From NCBI GenBank assembly GCA_021740785.1, contig JAIOZI010000039.1, positions 1-47,221 of the forward strand: a stretch of DNA of 47,221 nt, in the 5' to 3' direction. Made by a program: the position numbers and the translations under genes. Positions 8,736 to 18,347 of the stretch are shown piece after piece (positions within the stretch are counted from its first letter, which is position 1; every line of letters starts with the position of its first letter). Under the pieces are notes generated by a model that made no database searches, was not told the origin of the DNA, and saw nothing but the letters and a program-made list of their open reading frames with translations. The DNA comes from Melioribacteraceae bacterium (GTDB taxonomy: Bacteria; Bacteroidota; Ignavibacteria; Ignavibacteriales; Melioribacteraceae).

Positions 8736-10079
8736 ATGTTATTAAAAAAGTTTATGCCGGTTATTTCTATTCTATGCATGCTAACGGTTAATAATTACAG
8801 TCAGAGTGAAAAGAACATTATTTATCTTTCTTGGGAAAATGTTGTTGATTTATCTTTGACTGAAAATCTTGGATTGAAATCAAAATTATTGGAATTGGAA
8901 ACACAAAATTTGGAAGAGTGGCGCTCTTATTCGTCATTTATTCCTACATTTTCATATCAAGGATTAGCGACTAAAAATTTAGAATTACCAGTTTTCGTGT
9001 TTATGGGACAAAGATTTGTCGTGGGTACTAATTATTCATTTCAACATTCCTTGGATTTAACTCTTCCATTATACACCGGCGGCGCAAGATGGTTCAACTT
9101 AAGCATTCAGAAAAGTTTGAAAAAATCTTTGAGTGAAGAATTGAAAGGGAAAGAAGAAGAAACGGTACAGTCAGCATTAGAATCCTATTATTTAATTATG
9201 TTATCGAATTCTTTGCTTCGTACTTCGGGTGAAGCGGTTGAAGTAGCAAAGCAGAACCTGGAGCAGGTAGAAAAATTTTATAATGCCGGAACTGCAACCG
9301 AACTCGACCTGCAGCGAGCAAAAGCTCAATATTATTCAACATTACCTCAATATGAATCAGCGAAATCAAACCGGTATCTTTCATATCAGCGATTGAAAAG
9401 CATATTAAATATTTCTCTGGAAGATTCATTATCGATTACCGATACGCTGAGTAAAAAAGATTTCTTAGATCAATATAACGGGATGTCGCTGAAAGAATTT
9501 AAAACTATTGCTGCAGAAAACCGGAATGATTTGAAATCACTTGAATATAAACTGGAAGCTACCGAAGAAGCGGAAAATATTTCACTCGGTTCATTCACAC
9601 CTAATATTAGTCTATCTGCAAATGTATCTCATCAAGCTCAAATGGATGAAGCGAATCTTGCATGGAGCGATTACATCCGTTCAAAATCAATTGCGCTTGC
9701 TGTTTATTGGCCGATATTTGAAGGGGGCAAGAAAATTATTGATTACCAGCAATCAAAAATTAAAACAGATCAAATGAAAATTATGTTAAAGCAGGCAAAA
9801 GATATTTCGGAATTAGAAATCGAACAGAGTTTCTTTTCATATAATGAATCAATAAAAAATCTTAGCAGCCTTAAACAGGCAAAGATTCAGTCCGAGGAGA
9901 GTATGCGAATTTCGAATCTACTCTATAAAGAAGGGATTACAACTCAACTTGATGTGCTGAACGCTCAATTGCTCTTTACGAAAAGTAAAACCGAGTACTT
10001 AGAAGGAATCTATAAATACAATGTTAGTCAACTGGCTTTGTTAAAATCAATTGGTATGTTAGAAACAATTTGGAATTAA
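8736..10079 (+). CDS. TolC-like outer-membrane efflux protein
   Basis: Outer-membrane factor of the tripartite RND pump, about 447 residues. The ATG at 8736 follows TGGAG and gives a clean signal peptide (MLLKKFMPVISILCMLTVNNYSQ). The ATG at 8712, inside the end of tetR, is less likely. It shows the two-repeat OEP layout: long amphipathic helical stretches at about 60-200 and 280-430, containing GTATELDLQRAKAQYY and its counterpart GITTQLDVLNAQLLF. These are the paired conserved turns of TolC-type proteins. It lies directly between tetR and the adaptor gene. Confidence 0.92.
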   Translation: MLLKKFMPVISILCMLTVNNYSQSEKNIIYLSWENVVDLSLTENLGLKSKLLELETQNLEEWRSYSSFIPTFSYQGLATKNLELPVFVFMGQRFVVGTNYSFQHSLDLTLPLYTGGARWFNLSIQKSLKKSLSEELKGKEEETVQSALESYYLIMLSNSLLRTSGEAVEVAKQNLEQVEKFYNAGTATELDLQRAKAQYYSTLPQYESAKSNRYLSYQRLKSILNISLEDSLSITDTLSKKDFLDQYNGMSLKEFKTIAAENRNDLKSLEYKLEATEEAENISLGSFTPNISLSANVSHQAQMDEANLAWSDYIRSKSIALAVYWPIFEGGKKIIDYQQSKIKTDQMKIMLKQAKDISELEIEQSFFSYNESIKNLSSLKQAKIQSEESMRISNLLYKEGITTQLDVLNAQLLFTKSKTEYLEGIYKYNVSQLALLKSIGMLETIWN

Positions 10080-10093
10080 CTGAAGAGGAAATC

Positions 10094-11197
10094 ATGCTAA
10101 AGCAAATTTTATTTTTTCTACTCTTGGTATTTACATTTATTTCATGCCAGCAAGAAGAAGAAAAAGAAGAAGAAAAAGCAGTTCCGGTCAAGATTTATAA
10201 AATCAGCCCGGAATCTATATCAAGTTACATAAAACTCACAGGCAGTGTTACCGCGGAAAACGATGCTATTATATTCAGTAAGATTAGTGAAAAGTTAGTG
10301 AATATAAATGTGAAACCGGGTACCCGGGTAAAAAAAGATCAGGTATTAGCTGTTCAGTACAATGAAACATTTAAGCAGGCTGTGGAACTTTCAGAAGCTA
10401 TGGTTAAAAGTGCACAAGCTCAGATTGATTTAATGAAGCAGGAATTCGAAAGAATGGAAAAGCTTTATAATCAAAAAGCTGTAAGCCAGCAGCAATATGA
10501 TCAAACTAAAACTCAAAAAGAAACTGCTGAAGCAGGTTTGGAACAAGCAAAATCCCAGCTTAATCAAACAAGGGAACAATTTGAGAACAGTTTTATAAAA
10601 GCGCCGTTTGACGGAATTGTAGCGGCAGTCTTTTTTGAAAAGGATCAGATGCTTCCTGCCGGTCAGCCGGTAATGCAAATTGTAACTCCGGGATCGATGA
10701 AAGCAAAATTGAAAATTCCGAGTAAAGATATTAGACATATTAAAATTGGTCAGAAGGCTGAAATTTCATTCCCCTCATTAAAAGGTGAAGTTTATCATGG
10801 ACGGGTTGCTGAAATAAATGAAGCGGTAGACCAGATTTCAAAATTGCTTGAGATAGAAATACAAATTGAAGATGCGGATTCAAAAATCAAGTCGGGTATA
10901 TTCGGTGAGTTTAGAATCGAAACCATTTCATTAAAAGATAAAATCGTAATACCGGAAACTGCAGTACTTCAGCAGACTGAAATTGTTGTAAACAAAAAGA
11001 CCGGTATTCAGCAGTCGGTAAAAAAATATTTTGTATTTATAACTAAAGACGGAAGTGCAGACTTGATAGAAATTAAAACAGGAATCAGCAGCAACGGAAG
11101 GATTGAAGTAACCGAAGGATTAAATATATCGGACAGTGTCGTTGTTGTCGGTCAAAATGTGGTTCGAAAAGGTCAAACAGTAAATGTAGTTGAATAA
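10094..11197 (+). CDS. RND efflux periplasmic adaptor (HlyD/MFP family) lipoprotein
   Basis: The start at 10094 follows GAAGAGGAAATC and gives a lipoprotein leader (MLKQILFFLLLVFTFISC) that anchors the adaptor in the inner membrane. A Glu/Lys-rich linker follows. Next comes the first half of a lipoyl/barrel-sandwich domain (about 40-85), an alpha-helical hairpin rich in Gln/Lys/Glu (about 95-165), the second lipoyl half with FIKAPFDGIVAAVFFEKDQ, a beta-barrel with KIGQKAEISFP, and a membrane-proximal domain. This is the normal MFP order and length. It bridges the upstream outer-membrane factor and the downstream RND pump. Confidence 0.92.
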   Translation: MLKQILFFLLLVFTFISCQQEEEKEEEKAVPVKIYKISPESISSYIKLTGSVTAENDAIIFSKISEKLVNINVKPGTRVKKDQVLAVQYNETFKQAVELSEAMVKSAQAQIDLMKQEFERMEKLYNQKAVSQQQYDQTKTQKETAEAGLEQAKSQLNQTREQFENSFIKAPFDGIVAAVFFEKDQMLPAGQPVMQIVTPGSMKAKLKIPSKDIRHIKIGQKAEISFPSLKGEVYHGRVAEINEAVDQISKLLEIEIQIEDADSKIKSGIFGEFRIETISLKDKIVIPETAVLQQTEIVVNKKTGIQQSVKKYFVFITKDGSADLIEIKTGISSNGRIEVTEGLNISDSVVVVGQNVVRKGQTVNVVE

Positions 11198-11212
11198 TAG
11201 AGTGAGTTGAAA

Positions 11213-14200
11213 ATGACTATATCAAAATTTTCTATTAATCGTCAAATAACTTTAGTGATGTTTTATGCATTGGTGATAGGATTCAGTTTCTTTTCTTTTT
11301 CACAATTAAAGATCGACTTTTTTCCTGATATTCAATTCCCGATTGCCGGTGTTATCACAAATTATAATGGTGTGGGACCGGAGGATATTGAAAATTTAAT
11401 TACCCGACCATTGGAAGAATCCGTTTCATCTGTGAAGAATATCGAAAAGGTAAGCTCGCAGTCATTTAAGGGCGCATCAATCATCACATGTGAATTTAAG
11501 TTTGGTACTGACATGGATCAAGCTGAACTCGATCTACGGAAAAATATTGATTTGATACGAGAGTTTTTACCCGATGACGCAAGTGAGCCTTTGGTTTTTG
11601 TGTTTGATCCTTCGATGTCACCAATTTTATTTATGAATCTAAGTTCGCAATATTTGGGACCGGCAGAATTAAGAAGATTATCGGAAGATAAAATTGAGCC
11701 GCTTCTCGAACGGGTTGAAGGTGTTGCATCTGTTCAGACACAGGGTGGATTGAAGCGTCAAATAAATGTTAATCTCAATCCAACATTACTGGCTGCGTAC
11801 AGTCTTTCACCGGATGATGTTGCAGCTGCAATAGGAATGGGTTCAGGTTTGCTGCCCGCCGGTACTATTGAAACTGAATCTAAAAATTTCAACCTGCGTG
11901 TTTTTAGTGAGTACAGCAAAATAGATCAAATAATGAATACAGTAGTAACGGTTAAGGGTACCGATGAAATTTTAGTTAAAGACGTTGCAGATGTTGAAGA
12001 CGGTTACAAAGAATCGACAACTGAAGTTCGTGCGGATTTCGGTGAAGGCATAATGATATTGATAACAAAGCAATCTGATGCGAATACAATTCTTACCAGT
12101 GAGGCAGTAGTTGCAGCATTACCCGATATCGAGGAACGTTTGCCCGAAGGTACCAGGTTCAATGTTATATGGGATCAATCTGAATTTATTTTGAGGTCGA
12201 TAAACAACCTTCGAAATACGGCTTTGATTGCTTTTGTTATGGCATTTATTGTAATATACATTTTCTTAAGAAACTGGCGCGGCAGTGTTATAATGGGAAT
12301 CTCCATTCCCGTTTCAGTCGTTGCAACATTTGCAGTTCTGTATGCTACAGACTTAACGTTAAATATAATCTCAATGGCAGGCCTAGCTCTAGCTGTCGGT
12401 ATGCTGGTCGACAACTCCATCGTGGTATTGGAAAATATCTACCGTCATAGAGAATTGGGCGAGGACCGCAAGCAATCTGCGGAATTTGGTGCAAAAGAAG
12501 TAGGTATGGCAATCACTGCCTCAACTCTCACTACAATCAGTGTGTTTTTGCCTGTTTTATTCGTTCCGAATATTACCGGACAATTATTTAAAGACATGGT
12601 TCTTACGATCACTTTCTCATTAATTGTTTCGCTTTTTGTTGCACTAACACTTGTACCAATGATGTCTTCCAACATATTAAAGGTGGCTTCGAATAACAAT
12701 AATAGTTCCTTCGGTAAATTAAAAAATCGAATAGGGAAATGGATTGAAAGTATGACGGTTAAGTATACCAAACTGCTGCATTGGTCACTTCATCATAGAA
12801 AAACGGTCTTAGGCGCAGTTACTGCCTTGTTTATAATTTCAATTGCCATTTCATCTACACTTGGCGGGGAGTTTCTTCCTAAGTCGGATCAAGGGTTCAT
12901 TAACATACTAATCGAATCACCGTCCGGTAATTCAATTGAGAAAACAAGATTATATGTTTATGAATTGGAAGACATGGTTAACGATGTATTGGAAGAAGAT
13001 GAATTACAGTCGATATCAATTTTCTTCGGCAATAGAGAGGGAATCGGTGCCTTTGGTACGACTGCAAGTACTATTGAAATGTTTGTCAGATTAACTTCCG
13101 TTGAAAATAGAACTCGGTCTCAATTCGAAATACAAGATCTTTTCCGTGAAAGATTGGATAACATACCGGGAATCACATACATTTTCCAGGAAGGCGGAGC
13201 CTTTTCAAATGAAAAAGATATAGAAGTGAAAGTAATTGGATTTGATATTGATGGCGCAATAAATATTGCAAACGGTTTGAAATCAAAAATGGAAAAAATA
13301 GAAGGGTTGGTAGATATTTCAATGAATATAAAAGAGACAACCCCTGAGATGCAGATTCATTTGAACAAAGATATGCTAAATGAATTGAAGCTTTCATCTC
13401 TTCAGGTTGCGAGTAATATATCTACTGCCATTCAGGGTAAAGTCGTATCACAGTATCGTGAAGCCGGTGATGAGTATGATATTTATGTGCAATTTGCAAA
13501 AAATTACCGCAACAAAAAAGAATCCCTTGAGGAGATCCAAATAGCGATGCCCACCGGACATATGATTCCATTAAGAGAAATTGCCGAACTTGAAGAAGCA
13601 GAATCAACACCTACGATCTTCCGGGAAAACCAGAGTAGATTTGTATCTGTCGGATGCGGACTTTCGGGTACGGATTTATCAACTGCAGTCAGTGAAATTG
13701 AAAAGGTAATCAGCGACACTCCGATTCCGTCTGAATATCAAGTTATAATCGGTGGTACTGCCGAAGATCAGCAGGAGGCATTTTTCTATCTTGGATTAGC
13801 ATTTATGGCAGCAATACTTCTTGTTTATATGATTATGGCAGCGCAATTTGAAAGTTTTGTTGACCCGTTAATTATAATGTTCACAGTTCCATTATCGATA
13901 ATCGGCGTATTCATCTTTTTATTCATAACAAACACATCCCTAAGCGTTATGGCATTGGTGGGATTGGTAATGCTCGTTGGAATTGCGGTAAATAATGGAA
14001 TTGTTTTAGTCGATTATATTAACCAAATAAGAAATAAAGGTGTAGAGTTATTCAATGCAGTTGAAGAAGCCAGTAAAGCAAGAATGAGACCTGTGTTGAT
14101 GACGGCTGCTACAACAATTCTCGGCATGGTTCCACTGGCAATAGAAATGGGATCGGGTGCCGAAACTTGGTCTCCGCTGGCGAGAGCTGTGATAGGCGGT

Positions 14201-14308
14201 TTAACAACAACGACTCTGTTAACACTAATTGTTATTCCGGTACTCTACATAATTTTTGAAAGGTTCGAAATGAAGATCAAATCTTTTGTCAGGAAAAAAT
14301 TAGAATAA
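11213..14308 (+). CDS. RND-family efflux transporter (AcrB-like, HAE1-type)
   Basis: Inner-membrane proton-driven pump of about 1031 residues with the duplicated RND layout: TM1, a large periplasmic loop, six TMs, a second loop, and the final TMs. The RND motif GVGPEDIENLITRPLEESVSSVKN lies near the N-terminus. In the TM4 region the motif is VDNSIVVLEN, so only the first of the two AcrB proton-relay aspartates is kept (Asp400, then Asn401). In the TM10 region VNNGIVLVD has Asn where AcrB has Lys940. These variants occur in other HAE1-like pumps. The ATG at 11213 is chosen over a TTG six bases upstream because of GAGTGAG spacing. It is the last gene of the tetR-OMF-MFP-RND operon. Confidence 0.95.
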   Translation: MTISKFSINRQITLVMFYALVIGFSFFSFSQLKIDFFPDIQFPIAGVITNYNGVGPEDIENLITRPLEESVSSVKNIEKVSSQSFKGASIITCEFKFGTDMDQAELDLRKNIDLIREFLPDDASEPLVFVFDPSMSPILFMNLSSQYLGPAELRRLSEDKIEPLLERVEGVASVQTQGGLKRQINVNLNPTLLAAYSLSPDDVAAAIGMGSGLLPAGTIETESKNFNLRVFSEYSKIDQIMNTVVTVKGTDEILVKDVADVEDGYKESTTEVRADFGEGIMILITKQSDANTILTSEAVVAALPDIEERLPEGTRFNVIWDQSEFILRSINNLRNTALIAFVMAFIVIYIFLRNWRGSVIMGISIPVSVVATFAVLYATDLTLNIISMAGLALAVGMLVDNSIVVLENIYRHRELGEDRKQSAEFGAKEVGMAITASTLTTISVFLPVLFVPNITGQLFKDMVLTITFSLIVSLFVALTLVPMMSSNILKVASNNNNSSFGKLKNRIGKWIESMTVKYTKLLHWSLHHRKTVLGAVTALFIISIAISSTLGGEFLPKSDQGFINILIESPSGNSIEKTRLYVYELEDMVNDVLEEDELQSISIFFGNREGIGAFGTTASTIEMFVRLTSVENRTRSQFEIQDLFRERLDNIPGITYIFQEGGAFSNEKDIEVKVIGFDIDGAINIANGLKSKMEKIEGLVDISMNIKETTPEMQIHLNKDMLNELKLSSLQVASNISTAIQGKVVSQYREAGDEYDIYVQFAKNYRNKKESLEEIQIAMPTGHMIPLREIAELEEAESTPTIFRENQSRFVSVGCGLSGTDLSTAVSEIEKVISDTPIPSEYQVIIGGTAEDQQEAFFYLGLAFMAAILLVYMIMAAQFESFVDPLIIMFTVPLSIIGVFIFLFITNTSLSVMALVGLVMLVGIAVNNGIVLVDYINQIRNKGVELFNAVEEASKARMRPVLMTAATTILGMVPLAIEMGSGAETWSPLARAVIGGLTTTTLLTLIVIPVLYIIFERFEMKIKSFVRKKLE

Positions 14309-14389
14309 TAGATATAAATCTGTTTCGGAATTTGTTAAACTTTAATCTGAACAAATATTGGGATTGACGACCGAAGAATTTAATAGCAT

Positions 14390-14690
14390 TCCTTAGATTC
14401 TTCTCCACAGGAGTCTCGCAGAGTCCGACAGATGCTTCGGAGTTGTTAGAATCCATTAGATTCTATCCGACAGACCTCGTCGGTCTGTCGAGACCGACGG
14501 GCGGAACCCCGACAGGGTGCGTCGGGGTCTGACGACCAACGATCTGGCGACCTGCGGACGCTTCACTTCGTTGCACTCAGAATGACGGACATTCGTATTG
14601 GCAATGGGTTTTGAATAAAATGACAAGTTCTATTGCGTCATTCTGAGTCCCGACGGGTTTTGGCGGGGCGAAGAATCTATAAGCCTTCCA
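14390..14690. repeat. GC-rich intergenic palindromic repeat
   Basis: This lies in a 568-base gene-free interval. The outer arms are AGATTCTTC (14395-14403) and GAAGAATCT (14670-14678). The inner arms are CTCAGAATGACG (about 14577-14588) and CGTCATTCTGAG (14636-14647). Between them are two perfect hairpins: CGTCGGTCT/AGACCGACG (14478-14486 and 14491-14499, 4-base loop) and CCCCGAC/GTCGGGG (14507-14513 and 14521-14527). Elements with GTCATTCTGAG...GAAGAATCT are dispersed in many bacterial genomes. The composition is much richer in GC than the flanks, which indicates acquired repetitive DNA. No coding frame is evident. Confidence 0.65.
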
Positions 14691-14818
14691 CAGGTATTTA
14701 AATCGTGAGTTAACAAGAAATAACAAATAGCAGCAACAATTTTAACGGTTTACAAAAAAAGAAGTCAACTTGAGTATTTTTTTATATTTTATTTTCTCTC
14801 ACTGTTGAATAAATTACC

Positions 14819-14849
14819 TTGAATGATTTTCAATATCCGTATAGATTTA
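14819..14849 (+). promoter_or_regulatory. Bacteroidota-type promoter of the large outer-membrane protein gene
   Basis: TTG (14819-14821), a 20-base spacer and TAGATTTA (14842-14849) differ from the consensus TAnnTTTG by one base. The predicted start of transcription is about 20 bases before the TTG start codon at 14877. Confidence 0.45.
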
Positions 14850-14876
14850 ACTTTTCGATAATTATCTCTGCAAAAT

Positions 14877-17800
14877 TTGAAAAAATTAATTTTCCGCACA
14901 TATCTTTTTATCTTATTTCTCTTTGCTGTTAATTCAATAAAGGCTCAGGAAGATTACGCTCAGAGTTCCGTAGTAGATACATTCCAAATTAATTTAAATA
15001 ATGCTTACTCATTATCTTCGGTCACGATCATACCGGGATCAGTTGAAATTACACTTAATGATAAACTTCTTCTCGAAAGTGAATACCATTTATCGTACGA
15101 ACTTGGTGCATTCACTTTATCGGAAGGTTTGAACTATTCTTTATTCGATACAATTTATGTCCGTTACAAGTCGTATAAGATTGATCTTAAAAAAGAATAT
15201 AAAAGAAGAAGTTTGATTTACAGTTACAGTGAAGTTCTTTCTGATTCGATTAGAGTTTCACGGCTGTCAGATGAATCATTAACGACGGAATCAATTTTCG
15301 GAAAGGGAATAGAGCAAAGCGGAACTATCGTTAGAGGTTTTACTCTCGGTACTAACAGAGATATGACACTTAACAGCGGGCTGAGATTACAACTGTCCGG
15401 TAAATTGTCAGAGGATGTGGAAGTTATAGCAGCTTTAACCGATGAAAACACACCCATTCAACCAGAAGGTAATACAGAAACCTTGGAGGAACTTGATAAG
15501 GTTTTCATCGAGGTAAAACATAAAAATGCGATCGGCACTTTCGGCGATTATGATTTAAATGAACGTATTGGTGAATTCGGAGTGATAGAAAGGAAATTAC
15601 AGGGCTTAAAGGGAGAAGTTTTTTACCGGAATCAAAGCGGAGTTGTCGCTCTTGCCAGTTCCCGCGGTAAGAATAATACAAATCAGTTTAACGGAATTGA
15701 TGGTGTGCAGGGTCCTTACAGATTAAGCGGAATCGATAATGAGAGAAATATTATAATTATTGCAGGAAGTGAAAAGGTTTACATCGATGGCGAGGAGATG
15801 CGCCGCGGAGAAAATAATGATTATATAATTGAATACAGTAATGCACAGATAACATTCACGCCAAATCGCTTGATAACATCAGCCAGCAGAATTACGGTAG
15901 ATTTTGAATATACCGATAGGAGATACCAGCGCAATTTTTTCGGTACAAATGTTAAAACAAATTTATTTGATGATAAACTAAATGTTAAAATAGGTTACTT
16001 GCGGGAAGGGGATGATCAGGATAATCCGATCGATTTGAGTCTGAGCGACGATGATAAAAATATTTTACAAAATGCAGGTGATGACCGCAACGCTGCTGTT
16101 GTATCAGGCGCCTCACTTGCGGTGCCCGATTCCAATGGAACTGTAATTGGAATTTATACGAAGATTGACACAACGATTAACGGCAATTTGTTTAGTTACT
16201 ACGTCTATAATCCGGGTGCTTCACAATCGCGGTACAATGTGGTATTTACTTATGTTGGGGAGTTAAAAGGTGATTATATTAAACGCTCGATCGGTAAGTA
16301 TGAATTTGTCGGGATTGGACGGGGCGCGTACTTGCCTATAAAATTTCTCCCGCTTCCAAATTTAAGGCAGATGAGCAACATCGTAATTAATTCAAAAATA
16401 TTGGAAAACGTAACACTGAATTTGGAACTCGCCGGAAGTTCATGGGATAAAAACCGGTTATCAAATTTAGGAGACGATGATAATCTTGGATATGCCAGAA
16501 ATTTTACATTAAAAGTTGATCCGTCAAATGTTAAAATCGGTTCAATAAGTTTGGGAAAAGTCGGGGGATCATACAGGGACAGGTTTATTGAGGATCGCTA
16601 TACCTCACTCGACCGTATTAACACGATTGAATTTAACAGGGATTATAACATCGAAGATGATGGCTCAAACAATGAAGCTTTGCGTGAATTTACATTGAAC
16701 CTGATCCCGGTTGAAGAACTTACTATCAATTCAAAATATGGTTTCCTCAGCCGGGGTGAAAAATTTGAATCGAATCGTTATCTCACTAATGTCAATTTGT
16801 TTAAAGAAAGCGTCTATGATCTTAAATACGATTTCGACTATGTGAATACTATCAGCAATAATTTGAAGAGTGACTGGATTAAGCAAAAAGGGAACGGTTC
16901 ATTTACAATCGGATATTTTAACCCGGGATTGGAATACCTTAGTGAATTGAAAAAAGACAGAACCAAAATAAGCGATTCGCTAAGAAGCGGCAGCTTGAAA
17001 TATTTTGAAATTGCGCCTTATATAAATTTGTTGGATTTGAATGGTTTCTCGGCTAACATAAAATATTCTGTAAGAGATGAATCATACCCTTTGGAAGGCG
17101 TGCTCGAAAAAGAATCCCGTGCGGAAACAAAACAATTAGGGATGGAATACGGCGGGTTGCGCGAGTTTTCATCAAGTTTAACATTTACACAGAGAAATAA
17201 ATACTATACGGATAAATATAAAAAACGAGGTTTGCTTGATAATGAAACGATTCTAATTAGATCTCAATCGCGCACAAACTTATTTGACCGGTTTGTTGAA
17301 GGTGATTTATTTTATGAAGTCACAACACAGCGTTCGGCACAATTGGAGAAGGTATTTGTTAGAGTTCCTTATGGTTCCGGTAATTATTTGTACCTTGGAG
17401 ATCTGAATAATAATGGAATTCAGGATGAAGAGGAATTTGAGTTAACCTCTTACGATGGCGAATATATTTTAACCACCCTTCCAACCGATGAACTCTTCCC
17501 GGTTATTGATTTGAAAACAAGCACCCGTTGGAAATTCGATTTTGAAAAAGTTATTAGTGATAAATCTATTTTAGGATTGTTCTTAAATCCAATATCTACA
17601 GAAACATTTTGGAGAGTTGAAGAGAACAGTAAGTTGGAAGATACGAAGAAAATTTATCTGCTGAATTTTTCTTATTTTCAAAATGATTCAACAACAATAA
17701 AAGGATCAAATTATTTACAGCAGGATTTATTTCTTTTCGAAAACGACAGAGAATTATCCTTTAGATTTAGATTTGCCCAGCGGAAAAACCTTAATCAATT

Positions 17801-18347
17801 CGCCGGTGGATTGGAAAGAGGATTTTTCAGAGAGCGGAGTGTTAGAATTCGTTTTAAAATGGTAGAAGAAATCAATAATCAAACCGAAATAATTAATCAG
17901 CAAGATAATGCTTCAGCCCCGGTAAATTTAAACAGATCAAGATTAGTAACAAGTAATGATGTTGTTTCGGATTTCTCCTACAGACCGGTTCGTAATATTG
18001 AGGTCGGATTCAAATTTAAAGTCGGCAAATCAACCGATGAATTCCCGGATAAACCGACAATCATCAATACCAATGTCCAGACTTTACGATTCACATTCTC
18101 ATTCGCCGGAAAGGGACGCTTAAGACTGGAAGCTGAGAGAAACGAATTGGAAGCTAATACAAGTGCAAATTTAATTCCTTTTGAAATTACAAAAGGAAAT
18201 GCAATTGGAAAAAATTATTTTTGGAGATTAAATTTTGATTACCGGATATCAGGCAATTTGCAGACAAGCTTAAATTACGACGGCAGGAAACAGGGCGGCA
18301 GTAAAGTAATTCACACAATGCGTGCAGAGGCGCGAGCCTATTTTTAA
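14877..18347 (+). CDS. Large predicted outer-membrane beta-barrel protein of unknown function
   Basis: A 1156-residue protein with a signal peptide (MKKLIFRTYLFILFLFAVNSIKAQ). It starts with TTG and no in-frame ATG lies nearby. The first 350 residues are strand-rich, with VDFEYTDRRYQRNFFG near the end of that part. The remaining roughly 750 residues show alternating polar/aromatic strands ending in RAEARAYF, as in outer-membrane barrels. A calcium-loop-like motif, GDLNNNGIQDEEEFE, occurs near residue 845. I do not recognise the family with confidence. There is a loose resemblance to large SprA-like cell-surface proteins of Bacteroidota, but it is less than half the length of SprA. It is monocistronic, and the stop abuts the structured repeat at 18348. 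Confidence 0.75.
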   Translation: MKKLIFRTYLFILFLFAVNSIKAQEDYAQSSVVDTFQINLNNAYSLSSVTIIPGSVEITLNDKLLLESEYHLSYELGAFTLSEGLNYSLFDTIYVRYKSYKIDLKKEYKRRSLIYSYSEVLSDSIRVSRLSDESLTTESIFGKGIEQSGTIVRGFTLGTNRDMTLNSGLRLQLSGKLSEDVEVIAALTDENTPIQPEGNTETLEELDKVFIEVKHKNAIGTFGDYDLNERIGEFGVIERKLQGLKGEVFYRNQSGVVALASSRGKNNTNQFNGIDGVQGPYRLSGIDNERNIIIIAGSEKVYIDGEEMRRGENNDYIIEYSNAQITFTPNRLITSASRITVDFEYTDRRYQRNFFGTNVKTNLFDDKLNVKIGYLREGDDQDNPIDLSLSDDDKNILQNAGDDRNAAVVSGASLAVPDSNGTVIGIYTKIDTTINGNLFSYYVYNPGASQSRYNVVFTYVGELKGDYIKRSIGKYEFVGIGRGAYLPIKFLPLPNLRQMSNIVINSKILENVTLNLELAGSSWDKNRLSNLGDDDNLGYARNFTLKVDPSNVKIGSISLGKVGGSYRDRFIEDRYTSLDRINTIEFNRDYNIEDDGSNNEALREFTLNLIPVEELTINSKYGFLSRGEKFESNRYLTNVNLFKESVYDLKYDFDYVNTISNNLKSDWIKQKGNGSFTIGYFNPGLEYLSELKKDRTKISDSLRSGSLKYFEIAPYINLLDLNGFSANIKYSVRDESYPLEGVLEKESRAETKQLGMEYGGLREFSSSLTFTQRNKYYTDKYKKRGLLDNETILIRSQSRTNLFDRFVEGDLFYEVTTQRSAQLEKVFVRVPYGSGNYLYLGDLNNNGIQDEEEFELTSYDGEYILTTLPTDELFPVIDLKTSTRWKFDFEKVISDKSILGLFLNPISTETFWRVEENSKLEDTKKIYLLNFSYFQNDSTTIKGSNYLQQDLFLFENDRELSFRFRFAQRKNLNQFAGGLERGFFRERSVRIRFKMVEEINNQTEIINQQDNASAPVNLNRSRLVTSNDVVSDFSYRPVRNIEVGFKFKVGKSTDEFPDKPTIINTNVQTLRFTFSFAGKGRLRLEAERNELEANTSANLIPFEITKGNAIGKNYFWRLNFDYRISGNLQTSLNYDGRKQGGSKVIHTMRAEARAYF

